In this document: piece by piece, positions 22,776-35,500 of the stretch
Position numbering within the stretch: position 1 is the first letter of the stretch
How the letters are laid out: the number at the start of each line of letters is the position of its first letter
DNA from: Amphiura filiformis
Taxonomy: Eukaryota; Echinodermata; Ophiuroidea; Amphilepidida; Amphiuridae
Length of the DNA stretch: 64,000 nt
Assembly: GCF_039555335.1 (NCBI RefSeq)
Contig: NC_092637.1
Location: 42,176,990-42,240,989, forward strand
Reading direction: 5' to 3'
Program-made: the position numbers and the translations under genes
Notes under the pieces: generated by a model
Database searches by the model: none
What the model was told of the DNA's origin: nothing
The model's input: only the letters and a program-made list of their open reading frames with translations

Positions 22776-23363
22776 AATATGGGATCGACATTCAAGTTGA
22801 CCTAAGGGACGCACCATTAGATTCTCAGGGTGGGGATAGGAAATTTTTCAAAAAAACAAAACTTCACCCAACAAAAAAAAAAAAAAAAAAAACTTTCCCC
22901 ACCAACATTAAAAAAAAATAAAAAAAAACCTTTCCCCACCTAACTGTGTATAATGCATGAAATTAAAAAAAAAAAATTCTTCCCCGACCCTAACTTCCTA
23001 CCCCCCTGAGAGCTCCTGAGTATCAAATGGTGCGTCCCTAATTTTATTCCCTAATATAATGACCAGATGGTCGCCATGGTTACCATGATTGTGGTCAGTA
23101 GCATATAAAGCGGGCAGTCGTTGTTCACTGGTTTAGAATATACATTGGCGTGGGGTTGAAAATATGTAGGGGTCATTGCATTTTTGAAGGGGACGGGTAA
23201 AAAGTTTTAAGTGATTACGGGGGACGGAGGAGGGTAAATAGTTTTTTGGCACGTAGAGGGGTACCGTGTGGGTACTACTACAAATTTGTCAATTCCTTCT
23301 GGTCTGTAGTTTGTTTTACCTTATTGTTGACATTTTAAAATAGGCCCATTTACAAGGAAAACA
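22776..23363. other. poly(A)-rich repeat scraps, no gene
   Basis: Three A-runs with 'ctttccccacc' between them at 22860-22990, then C/G-rich words of the same repeat class. No coding or inverted-end structure recognised. Confidence 0.45.
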
Positions 23364-23365
23364 TA

Positions 23366-24676
23366 CAGTGTGGGCCAAAAACAACCCAATTTAAAAGGTT
23401 CATATCTCAAAATTAAAAAGTCTGCTTAAAATTGTTTTCACATATTTGTAAAAAACATCTTCTTAAGAGTATTTGGCGAAAAAACTATTCAAACATGTAT
23501 TAGAATAAAAACGTGACGCTAGTTTTAAATCAAAGGGTCAAAATTAACTTTGTCCACGCGAAGGCCTACTGGCTGTCGCGTCGCATCACTTGCAATAGCG
23601 AGTTCGATAGAGAATGAGAACCACTCACTATATACGCACACATTTGTTCAGCAGTTTTATATAACACAATCAAATAAATCAAACATGAACAATTTGAATG
23701 TCAAGCTACGATATTTCGTCATGATATGCAACTTTCATGCCGCAAAGATATAAAAACAATTCTCTTCAAATATGCGCAAAGCATTATTGTAACGTCAGAC
23801 CTCACCTTTTGTCATTACGAAATGCTATCTACAATATGTCTAAGAAAGAAGTTATTACACTTATTGCGTTTGTGGTATGTTCGGCAAATTGTTGCTTCCA
23901 GACCTGACTCTGGGGTTAGCTGCAAGTTCCCTTTGAACCGCTGCAATATTTGCAGCTGAACGGTCTGTCCGTTTGGTGCTTTGCATCTATTCATCACACT
24001 TCCGAGTTTGTGAAAGTTGTTCGCATATAGAGTTATGGTAGGTTTTAGCTGGACTCTTACATTCGGGAAACAAATCCGAAATTGACGCTGCACTTCCAAA
24101 AAGCTTTCTGTTCTTACGTATACCTCTGCCATAAAATTCCTCTCTTGTGTTGTGAATTGCCTTATCTGACAGCTTGCAAACCTATTTAGAAATACGCCAC
24201 GCAGTCACAAAATGCACGAAGGCCTATTTAAAATTCAAAAATTGCGCCAAGTGAACTCTTTGTAATTGTGTCATTTTTATGCAAATTGTTGGTCAATGAC
24301 AGGAGCGAAGTTCGAGTACATAACAAGTAAATGGGGATTAAAATCGATTGTATTTCGTTCATACATGTAAAACAATTATCACTTTTCAAAGACAAGCCAA
24401 ACGTTTACCAATTACATGTATGCCTAACGCAAATGCATGCCTTATTCTTAGCAATCGGACACATCCCATTGAATTACGTGTGGACAAAGTGATTTTTGAC
24501 CATCAGACGTAAAACTAGCACCATTTTGTTAATTTAGCTTCTTTTGCTTTCATTTCTTCATCACATACTTTTACAAAGATATACATTTAGAATATGTAAC
24601 AATATCATGAACAGCTCTTCTACAATTCGAGCAACCACCCTCTGAAATTGGGTAAAGTTGTTTTTGGCCCACACTG
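23366..24676 (-). mobile_element. Tc1/mariner-type relic with TA target duplication
   Basis: 1311 bp. The ends are inverted copies of CAGTGTGGGCCAAAAACAAC, flanked by TA at 23364-23365 and 24677-24678, as expected for Tc1/mariner. On the minus strand 24132-23815 still encodes MAEVYVRTESFLEVQRQFR, then an HTH-like region ending KLGSVMNRCKAPNGQTV, resembling the N-terminal helix-turn-helix of some mariner-like transposases. Only ~255 codons fit before the end, and the DDE part is not recognisable, so it is non-autonomous and decayed. Confidence 0.8.
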
Positions 24677-24678
24677 TA

Positions 24679-27236
24679 CAACCAAAAAACGTAAAAAGGG
24701 GCAAAGTTTAAAAGCTTTTAAACAATCTTTCACGTGTTTCTTTACACCATTTTTAAAACTTGGTCCTATTTAGTCAAGTCATAAGAACATGAAGAACCTG
24801 TCAAGCTCTGTCAGAAATGAAACAATTTGCATAAGTTACAGTTTTAAGGTTAGCAACTGTTTTAAACTGTTGTGATTTCTAGTTCACGGCATCTTGCGAA
24901 TGGTTGTGAGCTTTGGCAAAATTGCATTGATCATTTCATAGCGGGTGTATCATGAGAATTCAAATACCACAGATATACTTTTGTAGGTCCTGTGGTTGAG
25001 TAATGTTGTCAAGAGGGCTGAAACAACAACACTTTTGTAAAACGTACATAACTCATTAACAACAATAAATTAAGCAAGTTTGCAAAGTATATGATTTGTA
25101 GAATGAACTTGTCCAAAACATCAAAGTGTTATTTATCTAAATGTTAGCCTATTTATTTATAATATTGATTTAGATAACGAAAACCGATTGGGGGGGGCGG
25201 GGTTGCTTCGACCAACAATACCTACCCTCAGTACCCTTAAGGCTGTTCGAAAGCGGTGCAATAAGCTGCAATATGCAGTAGGATATGTATCAAATACATT
25301 GGAGAGTTTCACGTGTTTTATTTTAGAGGCCTGCGTGTTCATTTAGAATATTATATATACTGGAATACTGCGCCAAAAAAGTATCCTTACACTTAGTGAA
25401 GAAATATCCTAATTTTAGTACTAAATCATATTTGGGTAAATTTATTTATATAATAGATGCACTATCTATTCCGGCAGATTATGACACCCCATTGAATCCA
25501 ATGTGACTTTAAGAAGCAAAATTACAAGCATTTGATTAGACGAAGGTCCAGTTTTAAAAGTGACCAACTGGCCTATATGCGTGCCTTTAATTTAAAACAA
25601 AAGGAACAAAAGAAAACTGAAACAAAAGAACTGAAAAAAAATGAATGAAATAAAAATTATGTAAAGTACAAAGAAGTAAAAACTGATATAATAAAAATTC
25701 CTTTTAAAAGGAATTGGGCGAGCAAATGAAGAACTGTCACAATAAAAGGTGTAGTACAGTGTTACTTCGATTTTCATTTGTCATTATATAATAAGGAGAG
25801 GAGTGAAATTTTGATTGAAATAATTTGCTGGCCGAGTGATGATCGTCCTTGATCGTGAAGTTGATACGATTTATTGTGGTATTATATATTCATGACAAGC
25901 ATGAGCGTCAATCCCGGTGGGGGACTTGTGGCTAAATCTAGTAGTGTCAAATTCTGCTGCATTACACCGTCTGGATGATATAATTCAATTTATCGAGAAT
26001 ACACATGACAATTAACTACATGAAAACCAGCCACCAATCTTAAAATACTGCAGGCTGGCCCACGTGCTTTCCAATCAGACACGTCACAATAACCTCGGTG
26101 TGACCTCAGTCAGACATTTTTGGTTCATTTGTGATTTACTCTAACACCGTAGTCATTATTGTGTGATTTTCTTTGCCCGTACTTATAAAATCAAATATTC
26201 ATGCCGGGAGCCAGATACAATTATATCTGGTTAAATGAAGATTGATATTTTTATTCGCAGGACAATGAAGAGGACATGAATGCGAACACACAGACGGCGC
26301 CATAAGGTAAAGGCACGTGAGGTATCACATTTTTGTGACTTCAAATACTCACTTGTATTTGTGACCGTTCACGGCGAATGAGCCGTAAATTCCTCCCGGT
26401 CAATTTTGTTTTATTTCGTGTTTAAAAATAAACATCATAAACTTAAAAATGGTATATCATTTGACTTCAAACGATATCCAGAAGCGGGGTTATGGTTTGT
26501 TAAACTTTGCTCCTTCAACAAAATTATAGCTTTTACGTTTTTACATGTGTCTCTTTTTCCACATTGCTGACAATAAATATCAAACAGTCATAATTGGCGG
26601 TCATTTCAAATCATCCCCAAGTCAACGAGGTTTAAGAAAGTTCTCTCATTGTTAATTGTTGGTTATGCATACATGTACAGAATACAATGCCTGGTAACCC
26701 ACCACTTGAACAGGATTTAGCAAAAGCAAACAAAGACCAGAGCTATTAAAAGTTCTATAGCCATCTAAGGTAGAAGCTTATTATCCACTTCAACAATAGG
26801 ATTATTGATTAGTTTTTGACTATCAAAATGAGACAGATGTCGGGCCAACTTAAGTTACCGATGAATACGACCTTCGTACACATTTTACACCGTAACTCAG
26901 AATACAATTTAGGGAATTTACGGCTCATTTGTGCTGCCGGGTCACATTTCATATCTTATATATGCCCTACATGTCATGCATTTCCTTCATATTATTGACA
27001 GTAAGCTCTAAATTCGACATTACAATATCCCTTATCAAATTAGAAGACTTTCTTGGAAAAAACTATCACTGCTGCCTGATGGGATCATTGTACAATGTAG
27101 TAGTTCACCCCATTTCTGCCCATCGTGACCGCTATAGAGAGCGTTTAGGTACGATTAGCTAAACTTACGACATCTTTATCTGGTGATGTGATTATTCATA
27201 ACAGATCGATACCTAATTGCCTCACTTTGTTGGGTC
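24679..27236. other. 2.6-kb spacer without a recognised gene
   Basis: AT-rich. A run of G lies at 25189-25197. An isolated exon-like stretch at 26264-26307 (plus strand) has good splice signals but a stop codon. No repeat family was assigned. Confidence 0.4.
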
Positions 27237-27238
27237 TA

Positions 27239-27551
27239 TACGCCGTAGAAGTGACGTAGTTAATCGGATTAACTACCATAGCAATAGATGAATACAATTT
27301 TGGCTATATCGCCCCGCACTACGACGCTCATGCGGTACCGATGCATTGAACCATAGATGTCAAAGAAATGCTAATCACTTGCACCTGTAAGATTAGTCTC
27401 TTTGAAAAGAGCGTTATTGTATTCAATCTATTATATGATTGAAGACAGGTGATGAGTGCAACCTGCTGCAGTGCAGCGCGGTATATTCAAAAATTGTATT
27501 CATCTATTGCTATGGTAATTAAACCGATTATGACGTCACTTCTACGGCGTA
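27239..27551. mobile_element. ~313-bp MITE, copy 1
   Basis: The inverted ends 'tacgccgtagaagtgacgt' are mirrored near 27551 and flanked by TA. The arms of about 75 bp extend through 'accatagcaatagatgaata'. A second copy lies at 46737-47062. Confidence 0.75.
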
Positions 27552-27559
27552 TACCCGTG

Positions 27560-27800
27560 TTTTCAGGGTCAATGAATCCAATAGAGTCATACAACAGCCT
27601 GGGACCTATCATTCCAAAATTTTAAAATGGCCGCCGCCAGTGAAAATTAATTTTGCCTATATCTCGGGTGGAGAAAGTCCTAGAAGTATGATTCCGGTGT
27701 CTATACCCATGTTTATAGGGTCTAGAAATCCACTGGAATAATCTAGAACAGCACAGGATCCCAAGATGGCCGCCAAAATGTAAAAATAACCACCACTAAT
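27560..27800 (+). repeat. two degenerate direct repeats of ~120-130 bp
   Basis: 'aaaatggccgccgccag' and 'caagatggccgccaaaatg' head two similar units, each with a nearby 'gatatct/tatatct' and 'ggtctagaaatcca/ggtcaatgaatcca' word. Confidence 0.45.
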
Positions 27801-27839
27801 GCAGAATTTGCCGATATCTAATCTTATCTGTGGTTTAGA

Positions 27840-28266
27840 AGGCCTTATCCGGGTTTACGTTCCTTACCTGGGGCTAAGATGCCTTAACCTTAGCCGAATG
27901 CAGTGTAAGGTATCTAAACCCCAGATAGGGCGCCGTAACCCCAGATTAAGGGACATAGATCCCAGATAAAGCAGTCCAAACCCCAAATAAGGCGCATTAA
28001 CCCTAAATAAGAAGCATATACCCCCAGTAATGCATCTAAACCCCACGTAAGGTGCCTTAACTCTAGATAAGGGTCGTAACCCCAGATACGGCGCCTTAAA
28101 CCCAGATAAGAAACGTACACCCCAGTAAAGGCATCTAAACCCCAGTTAAGGCGCCTTAACTTCAGACGAGGGCCGTAAACCTAGGATAACACTGTCTGAA
28201 AACCCTCATCTGAAGTTGAGGCGCCTTCTGAGGTTTAGGTGTCTTATCTGGGGTTTAGATGCCTTA
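27840..28266. repeat. minisatellite, ~24-bp 'ccccagataaggcgcctta' units
   Basis: About 15 degenerate units, mostly in the 'ccccagataagg' orientation. The array is cut by the MITE at 28268 and resumes at 29424. Confidence 0.8.
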
Positions 28267-28267
28267 T

Positions 28268-29422
28268 CCCAGCTAACACACTACGTATTCACGACATTCG
28301 CTGACGTAACTCTTAGGTTGTCATTAACGTAGTAAATACGTAAATCTGTGAGTAAATAGGGTTTAATCCAGATGTTGATGCAATGTTTGACCAGACCTGG
28401 TAACAACGTTTGAATAATACGTTGTAAGTACGTAAATCTGTGAACTCGTATTCGTGTTTTGACTACGTAAAGTTCGACGTTGATTTTTGGATGATGATAT
28501 AACGTCATTATGACGTTTGGGAACGTGTTATTCAAACGTCCCTATTAAGTCCGTTAGAACGTTGTAACACCGTATAATTATAGGTTCACGTAAAGAGATA
28601 AGGTTTGTTCCAGAAGTTGATGCAATGTTTGACCAGACCGGGTAATAACGTTTCAATGATACATTGTAAATACGTAAATCTGTGAACTCGTATTCGTGTT
28701 GTGACTACGTTATTTTCGACGTTGATTTTTGGACGTTAATATAACATCATTATGACGTTGTAATGACGTTGTTTCGACGTTGATGCAATGTGTTTGACCA
28801 GACCTGGTGGCAACGTTTGAATAATACGTTCAGAAAACGTTACACAAATACGTATCTGAAACGACATGGAATAGTTTGGATGTTGAAACCATGGAATGTA
28901 AATTCTTCCATCCAAGGAGATGGTTGTCCAACCAAAATTTCTCTATCGTGTCGCCTGACGGCGTGAAACTTAGAGTAAAGACTTCTATTACTGTTCTAAA
29001 CTTTGAATTTTCATAAGCTCTCCCGGTTTGGGATTGAGCATCATTGTTGCCGGATGTTAATATAATGTCACAATCAAGTTGTCTCGACGTATAAAGCACG
29101 TGGTTAAAACGTGGTTTAAAAGTCATGAACTGACCCCGATACAACGTAATCTACGGTCGTCGAAATTACGTAAATTTGTGAACTCGTATTCGTGTTGTGA
29201 TAACGTTATTATCGGACGTAGATGTAACGTCGTAGTTTCGACGGTCACAACTTGACGTCGAAACAACGTCAAAATGACGTTACATTAACGTCCGTGAATA
29301 ACGTTGTCACTACACAAATACGAGTTCACATATTTACGTACTTACAACGTCCATATGTTACGTTTATTCCACTTTGTATAACTTTTAGACGACGTTTTAA
29401 CAACGTAAAATTGTTAGCTGGG
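28268..29422. mobile_element. 1.15-kb MITE with CCCAGCTAACA ends, nested in the minisatellite
   Basis: Ends CCCAGCTAACA and TGTTAGCTGGG are flanked by AT on both sides. Removing the element with one AT restores the host word 'gccttatctgggg' exactly. The interior has many 'acgt' palindromic words mirrored around the centre. Confidence 0.75.
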
Positions 29423-29560
29423 ATCTGGGGTCAAGGCGCCTTATCTGGGGCTAAGGCGCCTTATCTGGGGTTTAGACTGCCTTATTTGGGGTTTACGTCT
29501 CTTATCTGGGGTTTATGTCTCTTATCTGGGGTTAAGACGCCTTATCTGGGGTTTATCTGG
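29423..29560. repeat. minisatellite continued after the MITE
   Basis: Six units of 'ggcgccttatctggggttta' type in the reverse sense to most units at 27.9-28.2 kb. Confidence 0.75.
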
Positions 29561-29872
29561 ACCCTATATAATTTTATAGCAATATGTAATTTTTTTATCA
29601 TGTTTGTGTTGGTAATAAATTATAGTTCTTGAAACCCTATAAGTATAAGTTGATCGCAAGTTCCGCAGATTGGTAGTTGCTGCCGTTTTATGCGTAAGGG
29701 GTCCATATCTGCCCCCCCCCCCCCGTTACCCTTCCGAAGATGGAAAGAGCATACGCCTAATCATAACCATGACCCTTAACTTATTCTAATTTTAACCCTA
29801 ATCCTACCCCTTCAATGACGTTTTACACATTCCGCGGGCATGCATGGTCACACGATTACAATATTTTTTCAG

Positions 29873-30020
29873 TCAGTCAGTCATTTTAATAGATCCCCTG
29901 ACTTTTTTACTAGCTACTTGAGCCATAGGATCTATGATTGAGCATGAGTTAGTACTATTCCAGATGTCGGCGTATATCTCCAGCTTTCCACCAGGCAGTT
30001 TTCTCCATAAGGCCACGTAC
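29873..30020 (-). CDS. SnoaL-like gene, exon 4 (stop codon)
   Basis: 148 nt, acceptor gttactag, phase 2. It encodes YVALWRKLPGGKLEIYADIW, then a polar tail ending KVRGSIKMTD and TGA. The W-R-K..G..IY.DIWN pattern is the C-terminal strand pair of DUF4440 proteins. Confidence 0.87.
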
Positions 30021-32471
30021 CTAGTAACAGAATGAGACAAAGAAAAAAAAACCCGATGGCATGTAGAGATAAAATTGAAAACCTAATTAAAAAGACTAGT
30101 TTGCGTATGACGTTCTGTCAACCAGACCAAAAATACTGTACTGCGCAGGTCAGCAACCAATCACGCAGCACCTTTGCCCTGACGTCAGATGCAAACTAGT
30201 CTTTTTAATTCGGTCTTCAATTATAATAGTATGCGAGTGCAAGAAAGTCGTTTATGCAATAGCTGTTTTGGGCTGGGGCTAAGCCGTCCATCATTTGAAA
30301 ATTTTGACCTTTCGCCTGACCCCCTAGATGGAGTGTTTGGTACCAGTTGGGGTGGCAAAGCTGCATTGCTACCATAGGTTGTTGACCTTACGGGCTCCAC
30401 AAAAATGCCTGATTGCAATTGAACCTCAGTAGCCTTTGATGGGAAAATGTCATCGAACTTTATGCACAGGGTCAAATTTCAAACTGACTCAAATTGTGTT
30501 AAAATCATTCCAATGTATTCCGATGTTCATAAGGATTCGGAAAAAGTCATACTGCAGTTACTGTCCGTTTTCCTATACACAATACACAGTGATCTTACCA
30601 TTGACGCGTGACCTCTACAAATAGCGTACGTTAGAAGTATGTGGATTTGCCTAGTTAACGTCGCTGTGTGAAAAATAACCGGCCGATATTAAAAGTACTC
30701 TTCTAAAATTCTAGAAAATATAGTTTTGTAACATGTCCTAAATTTTTAGCTAATTTAGATGTTTGGAAATGTGCGTACTTTGGTGTTTTAGTGTATGTTA
30801 TAGGTAATAGTACATTGCCTAGTTAACGTCGCTGTGTGAAAAATAACCGGCCAATATTAAAAGTACTCTTCTAAAATTCTAGAAAATATGGTTTTGTAAC
30901 ATGTCCCAAATTTTTAGCTAATTTAAATGTTTGGAAATATTCGTACTTTGGTGTTTTAGGAAGGATATGTAAACGACAGATAACACCAAAAAATATGAAG
31001 AATTTATTTCCAAACCGTGTTAAGTCTGCAAACCACCATGCTTCTCATTTTCAAGAACGTTGGTTAACAATAAGCACGTATTGTCTCATTTCGTAAACAA
31101 AAGCCCACACAGAATTGTTCTCTAGCGTTCGCTTTATAATCGTTCACCCAACTGAAACTATAATACCAGCGCATTGCTCCATTGTACGTGTAAAGCAGAA
31201 ACATATGTTGTGTTTATTTTACCAGAGAAGATATGATTTAATCAGTTGAGCTGTTTTCAATGAGTGTTATCTTGGTTTAATAGCTTTTAATGGGGTGTAA
31301 GTCCTGCAAAGGTCGTGGTGAATTCTACTGTAGACATGACTGCATCATGTTTGGCCTATATCTATGACGTACCGTTCCTGAGTTATTACGAACGCGTGTT
31401 AACGGGGGAGTTGACATACATGATGCAGTCATGTCTACAGTAGAATTCATCTCGACCTTTGCAGGACTTAACCCCATTAAAAGCTATTAAACCAAGATAA
31501 CACTCATTGAAACAGCTCAACTGATTAAATCGGATCTTCTCTGGTTGTGCACAAGTGACTGTTTTCATGTGCGATATCGCAATAAAGCTGGTATTCATAG
31601 CTTCAGTTGGGTAACAGATTATAAAGGAAACGAAAGGAAACAATGTTATGTGTGGCTTTGTTCACGAAATCAGACAATGGCGTGCGTTTTGTAAACCAGC
31701 ATTCTTGAAAATGAGCAACATAATGATTTTTGACTTAACACGGTTTGGAAATAATTTCTTCATATTTTTGGTGTTATCTGTCGTTTACATGTCCTTCCTA
31801 AAACACAAAAGTACGACCTCTCCAAACACCTAAATTAGCTAAAAATTTAGGACATGTTACAAAACTATATTGTCTAGAATTTTAGAAGAGTACTTTTAAT
31901 ATTGGCCGGTTATTTTTCACACAGCAACGTTAACTAGGCAATGTACTATTACCTATAACATTAACTAAAACACCAAAGTACGAATATTTCCAAACATCTA
32001 AATTAGCTAAAAAATTTAGGACATGTTAAAAAACTATATTTTCTAGAACTTTAGAAGAGTACTTTTAATATTGGCCGGTTATTTTCACACAGCGACGTTA
32101 ACTAGTCATATCCCCATACTGTTAACGTAGGGCTATTTGTAAAGGTCACGCGTCAATGGAAAGAGCACTGTGTATTGTGTATACGAAAACGGACAGTAAC
32201 TGCAGTATGAACTGCGACCACTGACAAAGGCCCCTCCTCTCCCACCCCCTGCCTGCCACACACATCCCTACACACCCCTACATACTTCCCCGTTTCCATA
32301 ATTGCATCACAAGCCTTGTAATAAACGTAGTGTCCTCTTTCCCAGAATATGGTTCCTACTGGTGCAGACTCAGCTACGGGGTCAATCTCATCTGTAGTAA
32401 CACTTCCACCTGTACAGCCACTTGCGATGATATACTCAGCGTACTTCTGCAAAGCTGGTTATAATGAGAAG

Positions 32472-32546
<75 letters not shown>

Positions 32547-35500
32547 AATAAATTTTGGATTTATATAGCGCCTTTTCTCCAGATCTTAGAGGACTCAAAA
32601 CGCTGTAATTTCGCTGCCATGGTGAATCATCACAATCAGATCGCATAAACTAGGCCAGTTGCTGCCGAAAGGCGCAAACCTCTCCGCACTTAGATTGTAA
32701 CATCCACCAATTATCTGTACAGCTCCCCAAATGCCATTGGGTGAATGAAGTTTTGATAACCAAACAACTAATCACCGATTTTTGCGATACAGGAGGAAAC
32801 CGGAGATCCCGGAGAAAACCTGCGAGAACGAGCATGGAATCGGGATAAACCAAGTGCACATGAGTCCTTGGGCCGCGCCGGGGCTTGAACCCGGGACCTC
32901 AGTGGTGCAAGGCGAGGGAACAACCGCTGCGCCAACTAGCTCCCCCGTAAAGTATATGCTTCATCGTCATCATCAACATCATCATCATCATCATCATCAT
33001 CACCGTCTGAAAATGTACGTCCACTTCCACGGTATAAATATGTCGATTGAATTTCTTGCTCAGATTTACTTCAACGCGAACCTTTCATTGGTTACTGCAC
33101 CAACAACGTCTTGTCGTTAAAATCTGGACATTTATATAATCTTGATTAAAATATTATTGTCGATTAAAACCAGGTTAACAGTTATGCAAATATACCATAC
33201 TTTCAATATAATTCACTTATCACTGTCAGAGCATGACTCATTCTGCAAAAAATCAATATTAAATAAAATACGTCACTATGTGAAAAGGACTAATGTCAAT
33301 TTCGCCGTTCAAATGACAAATACGTCGCGCAAATAAGTCAGTATGTGAAACAGTTGCGCAAATACGTCAGTATGTGAAAAGGACAAAACAGCAATTTTGC
33401 CGTGAAATGACAGAGTCGCGCAAATACGTCAGTATGTGAAACGGCAAATTATTCAAATTGCAGATACGATATACTGGGCTTGCGCAGTATATGTGATCGG
33501 CAAATACGTCGTTATGTGATGCGGACAATTCAATGTTTTGTAAATACGACACAAAAATGTTAAAAATGTCGAATACGTCAGTATGTGATACGGCCGACGA
33601 TTTGTATCAATGGGCGGTCAAAAGAAGGACATGTATAAGCGACTGCATCCGCGGACTGCGTCAAACTTTCTCCCTTTTGTTTGGTCAAGTGGGTTATTGC
33701 CCACTTCAAGGTAAAAGACTCTATCTTAGGCGCTTCGTTTGAATAAATATGAGTGAGCTAAGAAGGTGTTTTGGACTTCAATAATACTTAAATTTTGATC
33801 GCTTACCGGGAACGTTTTCACAGTACCAACTGCGCCCCCCAGCCAGATGCTATGGCTCTGATGATTTATGGCTTGACAACCTTGGATGACGTCACGTTTG
33901 TAGATAACGTCAACGTCCCTGGTGGTCTTGGGTATGAGAAGGTACGTTGTCCCAAACTGGATCTAAGTCCAGCCCAGTGATGGGAGTTATTACTACTGGA
34001 GATATGCTCATGTACAGCAGTTTGGGACAACCTTCCCATACCCAAGACCACCAGGGGGATATGAGGAAGGTTGACCCAAACTGGATCTAAGTCCAGTCCA
34101 GCGTGTCTGTTCAAGTTCGGTCTTTTTTTCCTGATGTGAATGGCTTCTAGGACTCTTCTAGAAAAATCATTGGGTTATTTTTCCAGCACCTTTACGTTTT
34201 CCCAGTCTATTTGATGTGATTTATTACTACTGATGATATGCTCATGTACAGCATTCAAATTATTTGTCTGGCCTCACGAATCCCAGAAATGCAATATTTG
34301 TGTGTGTACGACATATTTCTAAGAATTTATGGGGCACACGAGGTCACATGCTTGTTGTGTATAGGTCAAAAGTCAAAGTTGCTCAAATTTTCAAAAAACT
34401 TGAGGCAAATTGTACTCCTAGCTTTCAGACAAAGAATAGTTTGTACTATCTGCGATATCTAGTTAGCATGTTACACAGCAAAGAGTCAAAAGATATGTAT
34501 AGTCAAAAGATATCATGCAGGATTCCATAGGATTCAATGGAATTGCTATTTGTCTATCATCTATCTTCTGAACTTGACACCGCAGATAGTAAAAACTATT
34601 CTTTTCCTGAATCCCTTGAATTTGAGGAACAGTTTGCATCCATTTTTAGGAAAATCGGAGCACCCATAATAGTATACAAATTGACCTTGGACCTGTTAAT
34701 CCTCACAACTTGGTAACTTTAGGACCTACGCGCAAAAATGTTTTACATTTTTGTGATCCTTAGACCCAGTAAAATAATTTGACATGTTTTTTTTAAAAGA
34801 ATTTGAAGAAGTTTTAATTTTTGCCCCCTGTATGATTAGTAGGGGGATTTGGGGTCTTTTTTAGGGTCATGAGGTTCCAATATAGCTTGGCAGACACAAT
34901 TTTTAATTCAGCATAATTAACTAAAATAATTTGGTTGCCCGCTTTTACGCAAACTTGCCGTTTGATGCTTAAACATAATTTCTAAAATAGAACCAGTCTA
35001 TTTAGAAGGGTAGGTTTTATTTAAAATGTAAATCCATTTAATTGACTTGTCGTTATTGTTACCCAGCCAGAGCGCAATGAAAGTACACACCTGCTGTATT
35101 AATGTCAAGTTAAAGGTAGTGTATTATTTTGAAATTAAATCTAATACTGGAACTGAAATTTTGCAACTCAATTTGCTACATTGCGTCCGAAAACATATCG
35201 GACTTCACCAGGCATCTGATTGATGATGGTGTGATGTCAGCCCGGGGGCACTCCCATTTGGGATGTGACGCGTATAAAGGGCTGTTAAGACCCCCTTTTT
35301 CAGGGGGTTTAATTGCTGGTCTGCCATTATGGTCTACAAAATCCATGCAGTGGCCCATTTTTAAAGTGGGGTGCAATAAGCATTACCAAGTACGAAGCGA
35401 TTGGGCTTAATTCCAGGTATGGCGTGTGGCCTGCAAACCCAAACCAGTGGCTTATGTTAAAACCTGTTGACGCTAACTGCTATCCCCAACTATACATACC

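Noticed and set aside
26264-26307. Exon-like plus-strand stretch with good acceptor (attcgcag) and donor (gtaaag)
   Set aside because: Only 14 codons (DNEEDMNANTQTAP) before an in-frame stop, and no partner exons were found nearby. It could be a non-coding or terminal exon, but nothing supports it.
32475-32551. Poly-Asn / poly-Tyr reading frames
   Set aside because: Translation of an (AAT)n microsatellite.
32870-32950. tRNA gene on the minus strand
   Set aside because: tRNA-like head followed by a core shared with another copy at 43.2-43.5 kb, so a SINE.
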